Positions 59,095 to 64,000 of a DNA stretch of 64,000 bases are shown here, one piece after another; positions within the stretch are counted from its first letter, which is position 1, and every line of letters starts with the position of its first letter. The stretch is from contig NZ_QTJR01000001.1 of NCBI RefSeq assembly GCF_003382285.1, positions 620,001 to 684,000 on the forward strand, given 5' to 3'. The notes beneath the pieces are model-generated. The model was given only the letters and a program-made list of their open reading frames with translations, had not been told where the DNA came from and did not search any database. The DNA comes from Lysobacter soli. GTDB taxonomy: Bacteria > Pseudomonadota > Gammaproteobacteria > Xanthomonadales > Xanthomonadaceae. The position numbers and the translations under genes are program-made.

Positions 59095-60357
59095 TCACGA
59101 GAAACGCTCGATGCCGTACGGCGCCGGATCGAGGTCGGGGCGACGCCCGACGACGAGATCGGCGACGAGCTGGCCGGTCGCGGCGCTCATGCTCACGCCC
59201 ATCATCCCGTGGCCCGTCGCGACGATGACGCGTTCGTTGCCGGGCACGCGTCCGATGATCGGCACGTCGTCGCAGCTCATCGGACGCCAGCCGAACCATT
59301 GTTCCTGCTTCTGCGCGCCGTACGGCTCGTGCAGGTATTCGCTCGCGCCGCGTTCGAGCGCGGCGAGCCGGCGCGGGTTGAGCGTGTCGTCGTAGCCACT
59401 GAACTCCATCGTGCTGCCGAGACGGAAGCCACTTTCCCAAGAGGTCACGCAGACCTGGCGCTCGCGCAGCACCAGCGGGCGGCGCGGCACGCGCGACGGC
59501 GTCGAGTACGTGATCGAGTACCCCTTGCCCGGCTGGATCGCACTTTTGAGTGCCGGCGCACCAATGGCGTTGGCGAGCTTGGGCGACCATGCGCCCAGGG
59601 CCATCACCATCTCGCGCGCGGCGATGTCGCCCTGCGCGGTGGATACACGCACGCCGTCGCCGTCGTCGCGAACGCCGGTGAAGGCGCAATGCTCGACGAT
59701 GGTGCCGCCGCGGGCGCGCACCACGCGCGCGAGCTCGCCGACGTAGCGGTCGGGCCGCAGCACGGCGTCGCCATCGAAACGGATCGCACCGGCGACGCCG
59801 GGTTTGAGCGCGGGCTCCATCAACTCGTACGTGCGGCCATCCACCACGTCCACGCGCACGCCCAGTTCGCGAAGGAAACCGACTTCGTCCTGGAAGTGCT
59901 CGAATTCGTGCGGATCGCGGAAGACGTAATCCTCGCCGGAATGGGCGAATTCGCAGGCGAGGTCGTAATCGCGCACCCAATCTGCGAGCCGATCGCGCGA
60001 GTCGTTGAGGATCGCGGACTTCGCACGCGCACTGCTGCGCCAGTCGCGGTCGTTGCAGCGCACGGCAAAGCGCAGCAGCCACGACCACAAGGCCGGATCG
60101 AAGCGCGGCGCGACATAGAGCGGCGCGTCCGGCGTGAGCATCCAGCGCAACGCACGCACGACGACGCCAGGCGCGGCCAATGGCGGCGCGTGGCTGGGCG
60201 TGATCGTGCCGCAATTGCCGTGCGAACTGCCGCCGCCGACACGGCCGGCGTCGATCACGCGGACGCTTCGTCCGCTTTCCAGAAGAGCCAGGGCGCTGGC
60301 CAGTCCGATCACGCCGGCCCCGACGATCACCACATCTTCGCGCTGTTCCATGGGCAT
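59095..60357 (-). CDS. FAD-dependent oxidoreductase, D-amino-acid dehydrogenase (DadA)-like
   Basis: The 420-residue DAO-fold flavoprotein begins MPMEQREDVVIVGAGVIGLA (dinucleotide-binding glycines), then GGGSSHGNCGTITPSHAPPLAAPG, a middle substrate-binding region with MEPALKPGVAGAIRFDGD, and RPMSCDDVPIIGRVPG plus GHGMMGVSMSAATGQLVADL near the end. This follows DadA-type D-amino-acid or D-hydroxyproline dehydrogenases. No alanine racemase or hydroxyproline-pathway gene is adjacent, so the substrate is open. No ribosome-binding site clearly separates Met1 from Met3 as the start. Confidence 0.88.
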   Translation of the reverse strand: MPMEQREDVVIVGAGVIGLASALALLESGRSVRVIDAGRVGGGSSHGNCGTITPSHAPPLAAPGVVVRALRWMLTPDAPLYVAPRFDPALWSWLLRFAVRCNDRDWRSSARAKSAILNDSRDRLADWVRDYDLACEFAHSGEDYVFRDPHEFEHFQDEVGFLRELGVRVDVVDGRTYELMEPALKPGVAGAIRFDGDAVLRPDRYVGELARVVRARGGTIVEHCAFTGVRDDGDGVRVSTAQGDIAAREMVMALGAWSPKLANAIGAPALKSAIQPGKGYSITYSTPSRVPRRPLVLRERQVCVTSWESGFRLGSTMEFSGYDDTLNPRRLAALERGASEYLHEPYGAQKQEQWFGWRPMSCDDVPIIGRVPGNERVIVATGHGMMGVSMSAATGQLVADLVVGRRPDLDPAPYGIERFS

Positions 60358-60361
60358 CAGT

Positions 60362-61606
60362 TTAGGGGGTCAGGGCGGAGGTGGCCCGCATCGGCGGGAA
60401 ACGACCATACGTAAACGCCCGCCAGAGCCATTCCACCGGGCCGAAACGGAAATGCGAAAGCCACAGGCGACTAGCCACGACCTGCATCGCGAACAGCACC
60501 ACGACGCCCAGCAGTTCCCATCTACGCGGCACGCGGCCCCACAGGCCCAGGCCATAGCCATAGAACACCAGGGTGCCGACGATCGACTGCAGCAGGTAGT
60601 TCGTGAGCGCCATGCGTCCTGCCGGCGCGAGCGCGCCGAGCATGCGCGCGCCCGTCCGTGTCTGCAGCGCGCGCAGCGTCCATGACAGGTAACCCAAGCT
60701 CATCAGCGGTGAGGCCAGCAGCATGAGCGACATGGCCAGCAAGGCTCGCGCGCCGTCGGTCTCCCAATCGAAGCGCGTCGCCACCGACACGCTTGCAAGC
60801 GCGAGCCCGAGGCCGGCCGGCAACGCGACGAATCGAAGCACGCGATGCAGGCGAAGATGCGCGGCGGGATCGGTGATGGCGCCACTGCGCAGAAGCCAGG
60901 CGCCCATCAGGAAGATGCCCAGCGCGAAGACCTCGAACACGAGCGTCTCGTCGAGGTTGTCGATGAAGAAGCGACCGCGCACAAGCACCGCATCCCACCA
61001 CGAGCCGCTCGAATAGGCGACGACTTCCTCGGCACGACGCGCCTTCTCGAGCGCGAGTCGCGCGGCTTCCGACGCGGAATGGTCGGCCTGCGTCGGCTCC
61101 GGCGAGACCCACATCATCCCCGCCATCAGTAGCAGCACCAACGCGGGCACCCCGTACAGCGCCGCGCCCCATCGGCCCTGACGCGCCGGTTCGGCATCCC
61201 GGAACCACAGCAGCACGACGGCGCCCAGCGCATAGGTGACGAGGATGTCGCCTGCCCAGATCAGCAGCGCGTGCACCAGCCCGATGAGCATCAGGCCGGC
61301 CGCGCGGCGCAGGTACAGCGTGCTGAAGTCGATGCCGGCCACACGCGCGCGCTCGTCCAGCGCCGCGAAGCCCATCCCGAACAGCAGCGAGAACAGGATC
61401 CAGAACTTGCCCTGCACGAAGACGTAGACGAGCCAGGCCAGCGCGTGGTCCACCGGGGGCAGCGACGGGTCCAGCCCCTGCCCCATGTCGCGCAGCGGGC
61501 GGCTGAAATATTCCACGTTCATCAAACCGATGCCGAGCAGCGCGAGTCCGCGCAGCACATCGAGCGACACTACCCGCTCGCCCGCCGCGACGGGGACCGC
61601 GGCCAT
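60362..61606 (-). CDS. DUF418 family multi-pass membrane protein
   Basis: The start at 61606 (414 residues, MAAVPVAAGERVVSLDVLRG) is inferred from the family, whose members begin with the (R/I)xxLDxLRGxALLGI segment; an open frame continues upstream without coding character and the ribosome-binding site is weak. It has about ten transmembrane helices, with FSLLFGMGFA and a C-terminal DUF418 block (GRMALTNYLLQSIVGTLVFY) and VEWLWRAFTYGRFPPM. Related proteins are predicted membrane acyltransferase-like or transporter-like proteins; none is well characterised. The DadA-like gene begins 4 bp downstream, so the two are likely co-transcribed. Confidence 0.88.
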   Translation of the reverse strand: MAAVPVAAGERVVSLDVLRGLALLGIGLMNVEYFSRPLRDMGQGLDPSLPPVDHALAWLVYVFVQGKFWILFSLLFGMGFAALDERARVAGIDFSTLYLRRAAGLMLIGLVHALLIWAGDILVTYALGAVVLLWFRDAEPARQGRWGAALYGVPALVLLLMAGMMWVSPEPTQADHSASEAARLALEKARRAEEVVAYSSGSWWDAVLVRGRFFIDNLDETLVFEVFALGIFLMGAWLLRSGAITDPAAHLRLHRVLRFVALPAGLGLALASVSVATRFDWETDGARALLAMSLMLLASPLMSLGYLSWTLRALQTRTGARMLGALAPAGRMALTNYLLQSIVGTLVFYGYGLGLWGRVPRRWELLGVVVLFAMQVVASRLWLSHFRFGPVEWLWRAFTYGRFPPMRATSALTP

Positions 61607-61826
61607 CGACGCATGTTCGCGCGATCGCGTGCTCGATACCTGCGTGGTCACCACCGCGCCGTTCCCTGCATCAGCCACCACTCCCGTTCGCCGTGGAACG
61701 ATTAGAGCACGCAGCCGATCGAGGGGCCTGCGCCGCATCGGACTTCTGCGTTCGGAAAAGCGCGCGACCGGCAGTCGGGGTTACCCGCGTGCGGTGGCTT
61801 GGAACGACGGCAGCGCCGGAAACAGA

Positions 61827-61848
61827 ACGGCCCGCTTTCGCGGGCCGT
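61827..61848 (-). terminator. Terminator after slyD
   Basis: ACGGCCCGC pairs with GCGGGCCGT around TTTC. On the minus strand it is followed by TCTGTTTCC. It lies 20 bp beyond the slyD stop. Confidence 0.75.
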
Positions 61849-61868
61849 CGGTATCGCAGGAACGTCGA

Positions 61869-62348
61869 TCAGTGGTGGTGACCACCGTCGCCGTGCACGT
61901 GGCCGTGCTCGATTTCTTCGGCCGACGCTTCGCGCACTTCGACGATCTCGATGGCGAAGTGCAGGTCCTTGCCGGCCATCGGGTGGTTCAGGTCGACGTC
62001 GACCACGCTCATGCCGACCTTCTGGATCGTCACGGCGCGCGGACCGAAGTTGGTCGGCAGCACGGCCTGCATGCCCGGCTCCAGGCGGGCGCCCTTGAAG
62101 TGCTTCTTCGGCACGCGCTGGGTCAGGCCTTCACGACGCTCGCCGTACGCCTCGGCGGCGGTCACGTCGACTTCGAACTTGTCGCCGGCTTCGCGTCCGT
62201 CCATCGCCGTTTCCAGGCCCGGGATGATGTTGCCGTGGCCGATGAGGATCGCGAGCGGCTCGCGGCCTTCGGAGGTTTCCAGCGGCTCCTGGCCGACTTC
62301 GGAGACGGTGTAATGGAAACGGACGACGCGGTCTTTCTCGATCTTCAT
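61869..62348 (-). CDS. slyD: FKBP-type peptidyl-prolyl isomerase SlyD
   Basis: The start is the ATG at 62348 (159 residues, MKIEKDRVVRFHYTVSE). It has the split FKBP domain (PLAILIGHGNIIPGLETAM, AGDKFEVDVTAAEAYGERRE) with the inserted chaperone flap, then HPMAGKDLHFAIEIVEVREA. The C-terminal tail HGHVHGDGGHHH is a short histidine-rich metal-binding tail, much shorter than in E. coli SlyD. It helps folding and nickel insertion in hydrogenase-bearing species; here the chaperone role is more likely. Confidence 0.95.
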   Translation of the reverse strand: MKIEKDRVVRFHYTVSEVGQEPLETSEGREPLAILIGHGNIIPGLETAMDGREAGDKFEVDVTAAEAYGERREGLTQRVPKKHFKGARLEPGMQAVLPTNFGPRAVTIQKVGMSVVDVDLNHPMAGKDLHFAIEIVEVREASAEEIEHGHVHGDGGHHH

Positions 62349-62440
62349 TGGACTGGAACTCGGCTGGTGGCCACGACGGCGGCGGCCCGGGTGCGGCGGC
62401 AGGCTTGCCGTCGACGACATGAACGGCCAAAGTAACGGCC

Positions 62441-62998
62441 GTGACGAAAGCTCGGCATTATCCCGGCAAGCTCATTCCCGCGCCAGCGCGCGGCCTTCAC
62501 CTCTTTCTTCTTGGCGTGCTCGTCGCCGCGATGGCCGGCTGCGGTGGCGGTCGCGAGACGGTGCGCCGAAGTGCGCCCCCGCAGCAGCGGGTGTGGCCGG
62601 TGGTGGAGCCGGCGGATCCGGTCGCGGCCAACGCGGTCCTGATGCGGGCGATCAGCCTGGTCGGCACGCCGTATCGATATGGCGGAAACACGCCGGAAGG
62701 CGGCTTCGACTGCAGCGGGCTGGTCAATTACGTGTATCGCGACATGCTGTCGCTGAGCCTGCCCCGGACCTCCCGCGACCTGGCGGCCTTCCAGGGTCCG
62801 AAGATCGTCCCGGATCGCCTTGCCGCTGGCGACCTGGTGTTTTTCGGCCAGAGCGGCAACGTCAGCCACGTCGGTATTTACGTAGGTGAAGGACGCTTCG
62901 TCCACGCGCCCAGTACGGGGGGCACCGTGCGGCTGGACCATCTCGATGGCAGCTACTGGCGGGACCACTACACCGGCGCCAAGCGGGTGCTCCGGTGA
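62441..62998 (+). CDS. NlpC/P60 (C40) cell-wall peptidase lipoprotein, first of two
   Basis: The gene starts with GTG at 62441 (185 residues). It has a lipoprotein signal ending AAMAGC, a linker, and a C-terminal NlpC/P60 domain with GTPYRYGGNTPEGGFDCSGL (catalytic Cys), LPRTSRDLAAF, LAAGDLVFFGQSGNVSHVGI (catalytic His) and GRFVHAPSTGG. This is a Spr/MepS-like peptidoglycan endopeptidase or D,L-endopeptidase acting in the periplasm. It is divergent from slyD across 92 bp and followed by a second C40 gene on the same strand. Confidence 0.93.
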   Translation: MTKARHYPGKLIPAPARGLHLFLLGVLVAAMAGCGGGRETVRRSAPPQQRVWPVVEPADPVAANAVLMRAISLVGTPYRYGGNTPEGGFDCSGLVNYVYRDMLSLSLPRTSRDLAAFQGPKIVPDRLAAGDLVFFGQSGNVSHVGIYVGEGRFVHAPSTGGTVRLDHLDGSYWRDHYTGAKRVLR

Positions 62999-63069
62999 AG
63001 TCCAAGTGAAGCCCTTGGCACGATTTGTGACACCGTCCGAATTCACTTAACGAACTTTTTACGAAATAC

Positions 63070-63087
63070 GAACGACATTCGTCGTTC
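63070..63087. promoter_or_regulatory. Perfect palindrome in the AT-rich leader of the second C40 gene
   Basis: GAACGAC (63070-63076) and GTCGTTC (63081-63087) flank ATTC, about 45 bp ahead of the start codon. The surrounding 63020-63090 is markedly AT-richer than the rest of the window. It could be an operator or a leader stem-loop. Confidence 0.4.
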
Positions 63088-63133
63088 ACGCAGGCATCAT
63101 CCCCGGCGACTGTGTTGCCGTGAACTCTGCGTG

Positions 63134-63814
63134 ATGCCCTATACGACCCCAGGCGCCCTTGCCGCCCCGACCTTCCGACACCGGATCAAGACCCGGTTCG
63201 CGATTGCCGCCGCGCTGGCCCTGATGGCCGTTCCGGCCTTCGCTCAGCAGATGCCTTCGTCCTCCCTGGCCGGCGATTCGGCCGACGCACCCGCCCCGGT
63301 GGCGCACCACACCCTTCCGGAAGCGATGAGCCTGTCCGACCGCGCCCTGCTGCTGGCCACGGACATGAACCGCTACCTCGTCCCCGCCGCGGCGGCGGGC
63401 GAGCCGATGACCGAGCTTCCGGCCGAGGAGCAGGGCAAGATCAAGACCGTCCTGCAGCGCGCGATGGCCCTGCTGGGCACCCCGTACCGCTGGGGCGGCA
63501 GCGACCCGAACAAGGGCTTCGACTGCTCGGGCCTGGTTGGCTACGTCTTCCGCAACGCCCTGGGCATCGAACTGCCGCGCGTCTCGCGCGAGATGGCCAA
63601 GACCGGCGAACTCATCAACGACCGCGCCAAGCTCAATGCCGGCGACCTGGTGTTCTTCGGTCGCCGCGGCCGAGTCGACCACGTCGGCATTTACGTCGGC
63701 GAAGGCCGCTTCGTCCACGCGCCCAGCCGCGGCAAGGACGTGCAGGTGTCCGAGCTCAACGGCGGCTACTGGGGCCAGAAGTTCATCGAAGCGCGCCGCG
63801 TCGAAGGCATCTGA
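63134..63814 (+). CDS. NlpC/P60 (C40) cell-wall peptidase, second of two
   Basis: The start is the ATG at 63134 (226 residues); a GTG codon directly before it at 63131 is equally possible. It has a signal peptide (hydrophobic FAIAAALALMAVPAFA, cleaved before QQM) rather than a lipobox. The C-terminal NlpC/P60 domain has GTPYRWGGSDPNKGFDCSGL (Cys), LPRVSREMAKTG, NAGDLVFFGRRGRVDHVGI (His) and GRFVHAPSRGK. It is a soluble periplasmic or secreted murein endopeptidase, clearly a paralogue of the upstream lipoprotein form. It has its own AT-rich leader and terminator. Confidence 0.93.
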   Translation: MPYTTPGALAAPTFRHRIKTRFAIAAALALMAVPAFAQQMPSSSLAGDSADAPAPVAHHTLPEAMSLSDRALLLATDMNRYLVPAAAAGEPMTELPAEEQGKIKTVLQRAMALLGTPYRWGGSDPNKGFDCSGLVGYVFRNALGIELPRVSREMAKTGELINDRAKLNAGDLVFFGRRGRVDHVGIYVGEGRFVHAPSRGKDVQVSELNGGYWGQKFIEARRVEGI

Positions 63815-63835
63815 TCCGTCGCAGCGCTTCAGCCA

Positions 63836-63863
63836 AAAGGCCGCCGAAAGGCGGCCTTTCTAT
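63836..63863 (+). terminator. Rho-independent terminator after the second C40 gene
   Basis: AAAGGCCGCC (63836-63845) pairs with GGCGGCCTTT (63850-63859) around GAAA, followed by CTATT. Nothing further is seen up to position 64000. Confidence 0.82.
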
Positions 63864-64000
63864 TGGGGCGCACTTGTTTGGGCGCAAATGGAGGCGCTCG
63901 CGGCGCCTCGATGGCGCTGCCGCCGCCGTCCATGGCGAAGCCCCGACGCTTCGGAACGTCCGGCCGGGCCATCCACGGCCCGGCGTGCGGCGGGCCACGC

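Overview
The window is chromosomal DNA from a high-GC gammaproteobacterium, most likely a Lysobacter-like member of the Xanthomonadaceae (Lysobacteraceae). The evidence is the GC-rich third-position codon use throughout, the proteins themselves (tandem M13 peptidases, DUF885 lipoprotein, DUF418 and ExoD proteins), and the gene orders ftsH-folP-miaA-hfq-hflX-hflK-hflC-DUF2065-purA and pyrG-kdsA-eno-ftsB-ispD-ispF-truD/surE-pcm-nlpD. I see no prophage, insertion sequence, CRISPR array, tRNA or rRNA. About 60 protein genes fill the window; most are housekeeping or envelope genes.

Layout. 1-8.7 kb: the 3' part of a DUF885 peptidase lipoprotein, a murein L,D-transpeptidase of the YkuD_2 type, a 995-residue membrane protein with helical repeats next to an FkbM methyltransferase, a YkuD L,D-transpeptidase and a SnoaL-like protein. 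8.8-17 kb: RhlE helicase, a CPA2/Kef antiporter, a beta-CASP metallo-hydrolase, a small membrane protein, a ROK-fold protein whose motifs are in circularly permuted order, a thioredoxin-like protein and an alpha/beta hydrolase. 17-24.9 kb: two tandem M13 metallopeptidases, a rhomboid protease, an alkyltransferase-like DNA-damage sensor, a small unknown protein and a DUF47/PiT phosphate-transport pair. 25-30 kb: a CNNM/CorC-type protein, ExoD, a poly-HAMP chemoreceptor and an unknown protein.

30-41 kb is the largest conserved block, on the minus strand: rlmE-ftsH-folP, an 800-bp gap, then miaA-hfq-hflX-hflK-hflC-DUF2065-purA. It covers rRNA and tRNA modification, membrane proteolysis with its HflKC regulators, the RNA chaperone Hfq, a ribosome-associated GTPase, and folate and purine synthesis. 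The gap between folP and miaA (36681-37478) holds the most unusual signal in the window: four diverged tandem units of about 150-185 bp. Each has an almost invariant 47-bp core of four DnaA-box-like 9-mers, and a fifth, looser unit lies at the miaA-proximal end. It resembles a DnaA-binding (datA, DARS or origin-like) locus, or alternatively a tandem small-RNA array. Neither can be settled from sequence alone.

41-54 kb: YhbY and Mth938-like genes on the plus strand, then the surE-pcm-YqaA-nlpD cluster followed by an exonuclease/phosphatase lipoprotein where other gammaproteobacteria carry rpoS. After an Smr gene comes the tightly overlapping ftsB-ispD-(unknown)-ispF-truD operon, with eno, kdsA and pyrG upstream of it. 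54.8-64 kb: parE, N-formylglutamate amidohydrolase, glutathione reductase, a DadA-like FAD oxidoreductase, a DUF418 membrane protein, SlyD and two NlpC/P60 cell-wall peptidases in tandem. Cell-wall remodelling is a recurring theme: two L,D-transpeptidases, NlpD and two C40 peptidases.
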